A stretch of DNA of 64,000 nucleotides, from assembly GCA_023398955.1 (NCBI GenBank), contig JAEWRL010000186.1, forward strand, positions 1 through 64,000, in the 5' to 3' direction. This DNA comes from Pseudomonadota bacterium (GTDB lineage Bacteria; Myxococcota_A; Polyangia; Polyangiales; Polyangiaceae). Of this stretch, positions 9,371 to 19,095 are shown piece after piece (the first letter of the stretch is position 1; the number at the start of each line of letters is the position of its first letter). The translations under genes were made by a program, and so were the position numbers. The notes under the pieces are model-generated. The model saw only the letters and a program-made list of their open reading frames with translations. It did no database searches and was not told the origin of the DNA.

Positions 9371-9424
9371 CCGTGGCGAGGATCTATGCACGGAGCGTCC
9401 CACCCTAGCAACAGTGAACGCCAC

Positions 9425-9972
9425 CGCGTCACGCGTGCTTCGAAGATATTACCATGGACGACAGGTACCCCCGTCGCTAGAGTCGCTCACGCTCCTGGGG
9501 CGCCCAAGCCCGCACGCGGAGGTGCGGATTCGGTTGGAGTTGGGCGGGAGGGAGGCACAGCTCGCTCGAGCTGGGTTGGAATGGGCCCATGACCGGAACA
9601 GGGCCATGAATCGGAACAGGGCCATGATCGGAAAGGGAGAGCGCAATAAGGAGCGAGGACCGAACGCTCATCCGGGCGAAGAGACAGTGCGCGGCGCCAC
9701 GCAGGCCTGCGAGTTGGGTGGCATCTGGTCTGAGGTTCGGCCTGGTAAGGTCGTCTGGCGCGCTGCTGGCACTCTGAGGCAGCGGCTGGAAGAGCGGCGT
9801 CGGGCGGCTTGGAAGTACCCCGAGTCCAGATCGACTCGCTCGAAGTGATCCTGCCAGCGCCGTCGCGGTGCGGGCTTGCCATTCGGTCCGCGTTGGACAT
9901 AGCCTTGCGACTTGTGCAAAGGGCGCCGGGGCTGGAAGCCCTGGTGCGCACCCGCTTCGCCAAGGACAACAA
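9425..9972. other. Intergenic stretch with a short tandem repeat
   Basis: This 548-base gap holds overlapping open frames on both strands, but none has family-like sequence or a convincing start. I see no RNA gene. Its one notable element is the repeat at 9584-9634, described separately. It should contain the divergent promoters of the flanking genes; I could not pick them out with confidence. Confidence 0.5.
9584..9634. repeat. Three imperfect ~17-bp tandem repeats
   Basis: The unit GGGCCATGA-TCGGAACA occurs three times in a row with one- or two-base changes (first copy GGCCCATGACCGGAACA, last copy ending GGAAAG). It lies in the intergenic region before the Cys-rich lipoprotein. No function is evident. 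Confidence 0.6.
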
Positions 9973-10770
9973 ATGATTCGATTGATGACAAGCCTCTTCT
10001 CACTCGGTGCGCTCGTGCTCGGCACAGTGTCGGCCTGCTCGGGAGGCGATGAAAAGGATCCGTACGCCACCGCCAATGACTTCTGTGCCGCCTGGTCGGA
10101 ACGCGCTTGCAACACGGACGTCGTGAACAACTGTTCCCAGGAGGGCGGGGAGAAGGCCTCGTGTCGCGCCAGCCAGAAGGCCTTCTGCAAGACGCTCCTG
10201 GGCGACGCGAAGTATCGTCGGGACGCGGCCGAGGAGTGTCTGGCCTTCGTCAAATCCGCCTATGCGGACGCGGAGCTACGAGCCAGCGAGGCAGCCGTCG
10301 TGCTGAAGCTCGGCTCGCCTTGCGCGCAGGTAGTCGGCCGAGGCGGCGAACTGTGTGAGAGGGACAGTGACTGTTCGGACGGGGTTTGTGAGATGGACGA
10401 TGCAGGGATTGGCACGTGCCGGATCGCCGGCGGGTTCCGTTGCGATCCAGGCGGAGAAGTCACTTGCGCTTCAGAGTTCTACTGCAACGACAGGGACATC
10501 TGCGAGGTGAGGGGCAGCACCGGGGATACCTGCGAGTCTGACGGCCAGTGCGCGTCGAATCAGCGCTGCAAGATCACTGTCGTCGAAGCGGATCCCGACG
10601 CGGACCCTCCCGTCGAAGAGTCGACCAGCGGTGAGTGCGTGGCAAGGCTCGCGACCGGTGAAGACTGCGAGCAGGACGACGAGTGTCAGAGCCGATGGTG
10701 CCTGGACGGCGAGTGCACGGTTCGCGTGATCCTCTCCGACCAGACTTCCATCTGCGACGCCCTGCAGTGA
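9973..10770 (+). CDS. Cys-rich secreted lipoprotein
   Basis: A 265-residue protein. The leader ends LGTVSAC, so Cys22 is the likely lipidated residue. A region with spaced cysteines (about 30-85) follows. After it come repeated modules such as CERDSDCSDGVC, CESDGQCASNQRC and CEQDDECQSRWCLDGEC, each a short disulfide-knot pattern (CxxDxxC...C) common in myxobacterial surface proteins and resembling Dickkopf-like Cys-rich segments. AAGGA lies seven bases before ATG 9973, which sets the start. Probably anchored in the outer membrane. Binding partners are unknown. A hairpin terminator follows directly. Confidence 0.8.
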   Translation: MIRLMTSLFSLGALVLGTVSACSGGDEKDPYATANDFCAAWSERACNTDVVNNCSQEGGEKASCRASQKAFCKTLLGDAKYRRDAAEECLAFVKSAYADAELRASEAAVVLKLGSPCAQVVGRGGELCERDSDCSDGVCEMDDAGIGTCRIAGGFRCDPGGEVTCASEFYCNDRDICEVRGSTGDTCESDGQCASNQRCKITVVEADPDADPPVEESTSGECVARLATGEDCEQDDECQSRWCLDGECTVRVILSDQTSICDALQ

Positions 10771-10777
10771 TGGAGCT

Positions 10778-10808
10778 GCCCGGGCAGGCTGTGTTTGTTT
10801 GCCCGGGC
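10778..10808. terminator. Bidirectional hairpin terminator
   Basis: GCCCGGGCA (10778-10786) pairs perfectly with TGCCCGGGC (10800-10808) across a T/G-rich loop. It lies in the 75-base gap between two convergent genes and could terminate both. Confidence 0.65.
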
Positions 10809-10845
10809 GCGTCTCGAGCTCAGCGAGCGGCAAAGAGTCCGAGGC

Positions 10846-12972
<2,127 letters not shown>

Positions 12973-13106
12973 TAGGCGTTGCTCATGACTTGGGCATTCA
13001 GACGGAGCTAAGCCACCAAAGCTTAGTGCCCCGGGAGCGCGCCACACCGCCTGGCTCCCCGCCATTCGGCCGGCGGGGGCACGCCCGTAAGGGTGCGCGG
13101 CGCCGT

Positions 13107-14330
13107 TCAGTGGCTGGCGGGCTGGTGACGCTCATGGGTCCTCTCGGTGGCTTGGGGCTCGCCCGGCGTACTCGTGGTGGCGAGCCACGCCGTGGGACCT
13201 GTGCTCGTTGCCTGCTGCGGGTCCTCCGCGGGCGCTGGCACGTCCCGATCGTCCGCGGGCGGAGTCGGGCCTCCGAGCTTCGGAGCGGGGGTGGGTTCGA
13301 CGTCGCTATCCATGACCGGGGTATGCCAAGTGGGCTCGAGGACTTCCCCGAGGACGCGCGCGATCAGCGCCAAGTGCGCGCAGTGGGCGTGCTCGTCGCG
13401 TCCGGCGGTCCCCCAGACGTGGAGTCCCTGGCGGCTCGCTTCGCTGCGGACGCCAAACGGGTCCGTGCCAGCGACGGGCCGCGGCTCGAGCTCGAGGCGC
13501 TCGAGGAGGGCGCGGGCTGTGGCACGAGTGGAGGGGTAGCTCCGCGGATCGACCTCGGAATGGGTGAAGACGAAGAGCTTCTCTCCCCGGGCGGCTCGCT
13601 CGGCGAACTGGAAGGTAGGCTCGATGAAATCCGCAAGGACGCGGCGTCCCTTTCGAGTCGGCGCGCTCGCGGGGTCGAAACGAGCGTGCAGGCCATCGAG
13701 AAGCACCACCGCGTCGATGCCCTCGTCGCCGTGTTTCAGGATTTCGTTGACGGCGCCATAGCCCGCGCTCCAGGCAGCGAGGGCGAGGTGCCGGATATGG
13801 GCGCGGTCGTCGCCGCTTGCCTTCTTGAGCCCCCGCTCGATGGCAGCTCGGAACCTGTCGAAGCTGTCAGCAGCAGAGAACTCGGTGGCGTAGGGGCCGC
13901 TGCCGAGGCCAAGGTCGACGCCGACGTAGGCGATGCCGCGAGAGACCTGCACAAGGAATTTGCGCATCGCGTCGTGGCCATGAAAGTGAACGAGGACGTC
14001 GTAGCCGAAGTCTGCTGTATGGCCCCCACGCTGCGGGATGGTGAGACGGCCCAACGGGAGCCGCGTGTAGGGACGATAGGGGCCGAGCCCGAGGGGATCT
14101 TGGGGATTGCACTCGTTGAAACCGCGGCGCCGGAGCTCGTCCGTGAGCGGCTCCGCCTGTCGTTGCGGGATGAGCCACTCGTCGAGGATCTCTGGACAGG
14201 CAATTCCCTGCTCGAGTGAGCAGGGCGCAGTGGGGATGGGGGCACGAGTGTACCAGGCTGCCGCCAATGCAGTACCGGCGCTCGCGAGCACCGCGAGCCA
14301 AGTCCCTGGGGAGAAGCGGAGCGAACCCAT
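13107..14330 (-). CDS. Secreted alpha/beta-hydrolase-like protein, WSAGYG family, paralogue 1
   Basis: A 407-residue protein with an N-terminal signal anchor (TWLAVLASAGTALAAAWY). The fold can be read from VLVHFHGHDA (oxyanion-hole strand), LALAAWSAGYGAV (nucleophile elbow, Ser in SAG), IDAVVLLDGLHARF (strand carrying a conserved Asp), FVFTHSEVD and RDEHAHCAHLALI (a His-rich segment suited to the catalytic His). The same five blocks recur in the proteins at 15763-16692 and 26533-27519. A Pro-rich tail of about 85 residues follows. ATG 14330 was chosen for AGGA upstream and because the signal anchor starts there; the frame is open to 14480. The substrate is unknown; esterase or peptidase activity is an inference. 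Confidence 0.75.
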   Translation of the reverse strand: MGSLRFSPGTWLAVLASAGTALAAAWYTRAPIPTAPCSLEQGIACPEILDEWLIPQRQAEPLTDELRRRGFNECNPQDPLGLGPYRPYTRLPLGRLTIPQRGGHTADFGYDVLVHFHGHDAMRKFLVQVSRGIAYVGVDLGLGSGPYATEFSAADSFDRFRAAIERGLKKASGDDRAHIRHLALAAWSAGYGAVNEILKHGDEGIDAVVLLDGLHARFDPASAPTRKGRRVLADFIEPTFQFAERAARGEKLFVFTHSEVDPRSYPSTRATARALLERLELEPRPVAGTDPFGVRSEASRQGLHVWGTAGRDEHAHCAHLALIARVLGEVLEPTWHTPVMDSDVEPTPAPKLGGPTPPADDRDVPAPAEDPQQATSTGPTAWLATTSTPGEPQATERTHERHQPASH

Positions 14331-14629
14331 GCTGTCCTGACTAGCCTCTGGAGCGAGGCTGCTGACGCCGACCCTAGCGGCACAGGACGGATGGAACACG
14401 CGGAATTCTTCCCGCGCAATTCCCGTCGTGGGAGACGTGTCGTACCCTTGACGCTGTACCTCCGACGATGTGGGTGGCAAAGTGACTCACCGTCTGGCCC
14501 ATTGCTCGGTGGCTCGGGCGAGAGCTCGGTTGCCAAGCGGGACGTTCCGGCTAGACTGACGGACCTCGACCGGCGGTTCCGGATCGAGCTTCCGCGACAC
14601 AACAACTAGTCCTAGTTAAGGTTTTCGTC

Positions 14630-15400
14630 ATGACCAAGCGTCTATTTCTCGGCTTTACTTTACTCGCCTGCGGCATCACTGCGGTAGGTGCCTCAGCGTG
14701 CTCGTCGGATGACGACGACAATGATCCGGTTGTCGCCACCGGCGGCGCGGGCAACATGGGCGGTGCAGGCAACCTTGGAGGGGGCACTGACACGGGCGGC
14801 TCGACTGACTCGGGCGGCAGCACCGGCAGCGGGACCTACAGCGTCGACGCGGGCGGTTTCGTGACGAGCGGCGAGTGGAAGGGCTACGCGTGGACAGCGG
14901 TGGAAGCTGAAGAAGATGTGCCGTCCTCGGGAGTCCACAGCACGATCACGCCAGGCGATTTCAAGGCGCTGGAGGCTGGTGGGCAGCTTTGCGCCGAGGG
15001 CGTCGTGGCGGAGGACCTGGACTACGGCGGGGTCGCCATGCTGGGCATGAATATCAATCAGGAACCCACGAACCCAGACGGTGGCGACCCAGTGGTCGGC
15101 CTTTGGCAGCCGAGTGGTACTGGCATCAACTACGACATCACGAACAACGGCACGAGCGCCATCCGAATCCAGATCCAGGGTGCAGCAGGCTATCCGACGG
15201 AAGCCTGGTGCGCCGAAGTCACCAACGAGCTGGCAGGCAGCCTGGAATGGGCCGACTTCAACACGGAGTGCTGGGCAGGTGGAGCCGGCACTGCCTATGA
15301 CGGAACTGTCCTGCTGAATGCAGTGCTGGTACTGATCCCCGGAAGCAACGCGGCCGATACGCCTTTCGACTTCTGCATCAACTCGATCGGGCCCGCATAA
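14630..15400 (+). CDS. Secreted lipoprotein with Gly/Ser linker
   Basis: A 256-residue lipoprotein. The leader ends VGASAC (Cys24), followed by an acidic SSDDDDND stretch and a Gly/Ser/Thr linker (about 37-68). A C-terminal beta-rich domain of about 185 residues contains TSGEWKGYAWTAVE and conserved-looking Trp and Cys residues (AWCAEV, ECWAGG, FDFCINS). It resembles carbohydrate-binding or cell-surface jelly-roll modules, but I cannot place it in a named family. It is divergent from the hydrolase at 13107-14330, and the 15406-15465 hairpin ends the unit. The plan matches the lipoprotein at 4035-5204. Confidence 0.75.
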   Translation: MTKRLFLGFTLLACGITAVGASACSSDDDDNDPVVATGGAGNMGGAGNLGGGTDTGGSTDSGGSTGSGTYSVDAGGFVTSGEWKGYAWTAVEAEEDVPSSGVHSTITPGDFKALEAGGQLCAEGVVAEDLDYGGVAMLGMNINQEPTNPDGGDPVVGLWQPSGTGINYDITNNGTSAIRIQIQGAAGYPTEAWCAEVTNELAGSLEWADFNTECWAGGAGTAYDGTVLLNAVLVLIPGSNAADTPFDFCINSIGPA

Positions 15401-15405
15401 TAGCC

Positions 15406-15465
15406 GAAGCGCAGGGGGGACCTCCGCGGGTCGGGCCTTGGTGGCTCTGACCCGCGGTGCGCTTC
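15406..15465 (+). terminator. Nested hairpin terminator
   Basis: An inner stem CCGCGGGTC/GACCCGCGG (15424-15432 with 15449-15457) lies inside an outer stem GAAGCGC/GCGCTTC (15406-15412 with 15459-15465). It begins six bases after the lipoprotein stop. Confidence 0.6.
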
Positions 15466-15762
15466 GTGGGGACGAGGCACGGGTCGCGGGGGTGAAGAGC
15501 GGGGGACAGGTCTCCAGTGCATCGAGCGGGCGCCTGTGGGCGGGCGCCAGCATGGTGCATACAACGGGGGCAGGGGCTCCCACTCAAATGAGTGGCGCGG
15601 GTAAAGCCAGCCCCGTCCGTGCCGTTCAGCGCTAAGCGCGCCGACTTCCCGAGCGGTCATGGCATCGGGCTGCGCGACGAGACCGCCACCGAGCCTGCCG
15701 GGTCGAGGCCCGAGCGCCCGGACAGCTTTCACGTCGACCTGCAACGCCGAGCTGGACCTACG

Positions 15763-16692
15763 ATGAAACCGCTACTGGCCATGGCATTCGTTGGAGCTGC
15801 ACTAGGCTTCAGTCGGCCCTCGGCGACCGCCCTGCGCCCCGCTCCTGCGCAGGAGCAACGGGCCAAGGGAGCGTCAGCCAGCATGGGCCGGCAGGGGAGA
15901 CTCGAGCCTGGCATGTCGATGCGCTCCCAGCCGCGGCCAGAGCCCAAGACCGTCCTGATGCGGAGCGGTCAATGGTTCGTGTATCCTGGCGGGTGCGAGG
16001 GTGTCGCCAAACGTCGGGATGTCATCTTGCACTTCCATGGTGCGCACACGACGGTCATCCCGCGCTTCTTGAAGTCGAACCTCGACGCTGTCCTCGTCAT
16101 CATCAACAAGGGGATCGGCTCGGGTGCCTACAGCAACGCCCTGGGCATCAGGGCGCAGGTGGACGCTCTGCTGGGGCGCGTGGAGGCGACGATCGCGAGC
16201 CAATGTGGTCTGCGTGGCGCTCCGATCTCCCGCCTCGCCTTGAGCTCTTGGTCGGCGGGTTACGGCGCTGTGGAGCAGATCCTGCGCTGGCGTCCCGAGA
16301 GGGTCGATGCGGTCCTCCTGGCAGATGGACTGCACGTTGGCTTCGTCGACCCGCGCACCCGTCAGCTGGATCCCGGGCGCCTCGACGTATTCCGGAGCTT
16401 CGCGCGAAGCGCCGGCCTCGGCAAGAAGCTGATGACCATCACCCATTCTGCGATCATGCCCGTCGAGTACGCGGGCACGGGTGAGACGGCGAGGGTCTTG
16501 AGTGAAGCGGCTTCTGCCCCGACGTGGCCTGTCGCGGAGGCGCGATACGGGATGAGGCAGATCACCGCCTCTCGGCGCGGGCAGTTCTATGCGGAGGGAT
16601 TCGCGGGTACGGACAAGCAAGCTCACGCAGGTCACCTCTACGCTATCGGCAACAGCAGCTTTGCGCGCCTGCGATCCTACTGGGAAAGCTAG
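15763..16692 (+). CDS. Secreted alpha/beta-hydrolase-like protein, WSAGYG family, paralogue 2
   Basis: A 309-residue protein from ATG 15763, with a signal sequence (PLLAMAFVGAALGFSRPSATA). It has the same blocks as its paralogues: VILHFHGAHT, IGSGAYS, LALSSWSAGYGAVEQIL with the probable nucleophile Ser, VDAVLLADGLHVGF, LMTITHSAI, TGETARVL and DKQAHAGHLYAIG. The open frame reaches back to 15592, but the added residues are not hydrophobic or family-like. Its stop lies four bases before the next gene, an FGE-fold protein, so they are probably co-transcribed. Likely periplasmic or exported. The substrate is unknown. Confidence 0.75.
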   Translation: MKPLLAMAFVGAALGFSRPSATALRPAPAQEQRAKGASASMGRQGRLEPGMSMRSQPRPEPKTVLMRSGQWFVYPGGCEGVAKRRDVILHFHGAHTTVIPRFLKSNLDAVLVIINKGIGSGAYSNALGIRAQVDALLGRVEATIASQCGLRGAPISRLALSSWSAGYGAVEQILRWRPERVDAVLLADGLHVGFVDPRTRQLDPGRLDVFRSFARSAGLGKKLMTITHSAIMPVEYAGTGETARVLSEAASAPTWPVAEARYGMRQITASRRGQFYAEGFAGTDKQAHAGHLYAIGNSSFARLRSYWES

Positions 16693-16696
16693 GGGT

Positions 16697-17545
16697 ATGC
16701 GTCGCCGCAGCAGTTCATGGCTAGCGGTCCTCGGATCGGGATGCCTGATCTTCGGGTCTCTGTATGGGGAGCCATTGGGAAAGGCTCTCGACCGTTCAGC
16801 GCTGTCGCGGACCCTGACGGCACCCTTGCAGCGAGGGGCCGCCCATAGCGCGCGGTACGTGGCTGCGAGCCTCGGCGCCTTGCCGATGCTCTGGGGCTCG
16901 GCTTGCCCGCGCCACATGGTGCTCGTGCACGGTGAGTTCTGCCCCGTATCGAGCCAGCGCTGCCTGCGCTACGTGGATCCCCAAGGTAGCTCGCTGTTTG
17001 GGCAACGTTGCGCCGAGTACGAGGAGCCCACCCGTTGCAAGAGCGAGCAGCGGGTCGCCCTGCGCTACTGCATCGACAAGGACGAGTACACTCCGCGACG
17101 CGGCGACCTCCCGCAGACGCAGGTCACCGCCAGCGAGGCCCGCTCCATCTGTCGCAGCGCCGGCAAGCGCCTGTGCTCGGAGCAGGAATGGACATTTGCC
17201 TGTGAGGGAGCTGCCGGGCGCCCCTATCCCTATGGCTTTGCAAGGGATACTCAGCGCTGCAATGCAGACCAGGTGGACCTCATCGAGGCTAGCGGTAGGC
17301 TCAAGGATTTCCGAGCACCGGCGGGAGCGCATCCCCTCTGTACGAGCGTCTTCGGTGTGCGAGACATGACTGGGAACGTCGAAGAGTACGTGGCTTCCGA
17401 CAGCGACCCGACGCAGGTCGTCCGTAGGGGAGCCTATTGGCAACCCGCTCCCAACGGCTGCCGCGCTGCCCAACCGCCCCCATCCTCCGACTACAAGGGC
17501 TTGGAGCTCGGCTTCCGATGCTGCACGGAGGCAAGAGGGGGCTAG
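16697..17545 (+). CDS. FGE/SUMF1-fold secreted protein
   Basis: A 282-residue protein with a signal anchor (WLAVLGSGCLIFGSLYG). The formylglycine-generating-enzyme-like fold is recognised from YCIDKDEYTPR, VTASEARSICRSAGKRLCSEQEW, GVRDMTGNVEEYVAS, VRRGAYW and LELGFRCC. In myxobacteria such domains are widespread and mostly not sulfatase maturases. No sulfatase is in the window, so I do not assign that activity. The start codon lies four bases after the stop of the WSAGYG hydrolase, which suggests one transcript and a shared export-linked role. Confidence 0.78.
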   Translation: MRRRSSSWLAVLGSGCLIFGSLYGEPLGKALDRSALSRTLTAPLQRGAAHSARYVAASLGALPMLWGSACPRHMVLVHGEFCPVSSQRCLRYVDPQGSSLFGQRCAEYEEPTRCKSEQRVALRYCIDKDEYTPRRGDLPQTQVTASEARSICRSAGKRLCSEQEWTFACEGAAGRPYPYGFARDTQRCNADQVDLIEASGRLKDFRAPAGAHPLCTSVFGVRDMTGNVEEYVASDSDPTQVVRRGAYWQPAPNGCRAAQPPPSSDYKGLELGFRCCTEARGG

Positions 17546-17886
17546 CGGCTCACCGAGCGCTTCGGACTCACGGCTCAACGCATCGCGGATAGCTGATAGC
17601 CTGGCGACGCACAGCTACTCTTTGGTTTCGGCTACGCCGGCTAATGGGAGTGGCAGGCTGTGGCGGCCAACTGTCGGCTCATTGCCAGTGAGTCGACTCG
17701 CCGTAGCCTCGGAACTGGGCGGAATGGTTCGCTGCGGGCCGCTCTGAATAGGGGCATGTTTCGTGCACCAGATGCGGCCGCGTGCGTGGCCACTGACTCC
17801 GGCTCGAAGGGGCGCGGAGCTCGGCGTCTGCGCTCCCGCACCGCCCAGGGATTTCGCCCGGCGGCCACAACAAGGAGAGATGACCG
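17546..17886. other. Intergenic region before recA
   Basis: A 341-base gap. A GGAGAG ribosome site for recA lies at its right end. I looked for a GTTCAG/CTGAAC LexA core like the one at lexA and found only CTGAAT at 17744-17749 without the rest of the box. No gene or RNA is recognised. Confidence 0.5.
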
Positions 17887-18942
17887 ATGACGACGCAGAA
17901 GCGCGACGAGAAAACGGTACGTGCCATCGTACAAGAGATGGATAAGGCATTCGGGCGCGGTGCCGTGATGCAGCTGGAGGACCAAGCCGCAATAGACCCA
18001 ATCGGCGTGATTCCGTCGGGCTCGCTGGCTATCGACAAGGCGCTCGGGGTCGGAGGCTACCCCCGGGGGCGTGTCGTCGAGATCTACGGGCCCGAGTCGA
18101 GCGGGAAAACGACGTTGACCCTGCACGCAATAGCAGAGGCCCAGGCCGCGGGCGGGATTGCCGCATTCATCGACGCAGAACACGCGTTCGATCTGAAGTA
18201 CGCGAAGGCTCTGGGCGTTCAACCCTCGAAGCTTCTCGTAGCCCAGCCGGACTGCGGGGAACAAGCCCTCGAGATAGCCGAGGCAGTGACTCGCTCGGAT
18301 GTCGTCGACCTGGTCGTGATCGACTCGGTGGCGGCCCTCGTGCCGCGCGCCGAGATCGAGGGCGACATGGGAGACGCGCACATGGGCTTGCAGGCGCGGC
18401 TCATGAGCCAGGCGCTCAGAAAGCTGACCGCCGTGGCCCACCGAACCCAGACCTCCCTGCTGTTCATCAACCAGCTCAGACAGAAAATCGGAGTCGTGTT
18501 CGGCAACCCCGAGACGACGCCTGGCGGGAGCGCGCTGAAGTTCTACGCCAGCGTGCGGCTCGACGTGCGGCGAATAGGCAAGCTGGAGGTGGGAGACCAG
18601 ACGGTAGGCAATCGGACTCGAGTCAAGGTAGTGAAGAACAAGTGTGCCCCGCCATTTGCCGAGGCCGAGTTCGACATCCGTTGGGGCAGCGGGATCGACG
18701 CGATCGGGGATCTCCTCGATATCTGCCTGGCCGCGGGTGTCATCGAGCGAAACGGCTCGCACATCTCCCTGGACGGCAAGAGCATCGGTCAAGGAAGGGA
18801 GCGCGCTCGCGAGGCCATCCTGAAGGACGCCAAGCTTCGCGATAGGCTTCGCGCCGCAGCCGCTGGGGGCGCCCGTGTTTCAAAGGGGAAGGACTCCGAC
18901 GGCCCGGCAAAGGCTACCAGCGGGAGTACCAAGGCGGCCTGA
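17887..18942 (+). CDS. recA: Recombinase RecA
   Basis: The DNA strand-exchange and LexA-coprotease ATPase of the cytoplasm. It has 351 residues from ATG 17887, preceded by GGAGAG. Walker A is GPESSGKT (68-75). Other RecA signatures are VVIDSVAALVPRAEIEGDMGD, LLFINQLRQKIGV and the PGGSALKFYASVRLD segment. The region after the Walker A strand reads AEHAFD where most RecAs have AEHALD, and the L2 loop has TPGGS. The C-terminal tail is basic and low complexity. The gene stands alone, convergent with pckG, and no LexA box is seen upstream. Some myxobacteria carry two recA genes of which only one is SOS-induced; this could be the non-induced copy (inference). Confidence 0.97.
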   Translation: MTTQKRDEKTVRAIVQEMDKAFGRGAVMQLEDQAAIDPIGVIPSGSLAIDKALGVGGYPRGRVVEIYGPESSGKTTLTLHAIAEAQAAGGIAAFIDAEHAFDLKYAKALGVQPSKLLVAQPDCGEQALEIAEAVTRSDVVDLVVIDSVAALVPRAEIEGDMGDAHMGLQARLMSQALRKLTAVAHRTQTSLLFINQLRQKIGVVFGNPETTPGGSALKFYASVRLDVRRIGKLEVGDQTVGNRTRVKVVKNKCAPPFAEAEFDIRWGSGIDAIGDLLDICLAAGVIERNGSHISLDGKSIGQGRERAREAILKDAKLRDRLRAAAAGGARVSKGKDSDGPAKATSGSTKAA

Positions 18943-18982
18943 GCCGACCCGAACGCTTCGCACCGAGGACGGCAGACAAGAA

Positions 18983-19018
18983 GAAGCCGGAAGCGAGTCG
19001 ACCTCGCGTTCCGGCTTC
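18983..19018. terminator. Bidirectional terminator between recA and pckG
   Basis: GAAGCCGGAAGCGAG (18983-18997) pairs with CTCGCGTTCCGGCTTC (19003-19018) with one bulged base, giving a 15-bp stem with a short loop. It lies between convergent recA and pckG. Confidence 0.75.
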
Positions 19019-19095
19019 ATGCTTTCGTCACTGGCGCCAGGAAGCGGAGCAAGCCTTCTATGCTTGCACAGTGCCTCCCAGGTTGGAGGATGCGA

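Noticed and set aside
9297..10253. Overlapping open frames on both strands between 9.3 and 10.2 kb
   Set aside because: Low-complexity Arg/Ser/Pro-rich readings, no starts with ribosome sites, and they overlap a convincing lipoprotein gene.
16697..17545. Sulfatase-maturing formylglycine-generating enzyme
   Set aside because: Only the fold is supported; no sulfatase is in the window, and most myxobacterial proteins with this fold are not known to be maturases.
17744..17749. CTGAAT as a LexA half-site before recA
   Set aside because: The core is CTGAAC in the lexA box, and the flanking bases do not match.
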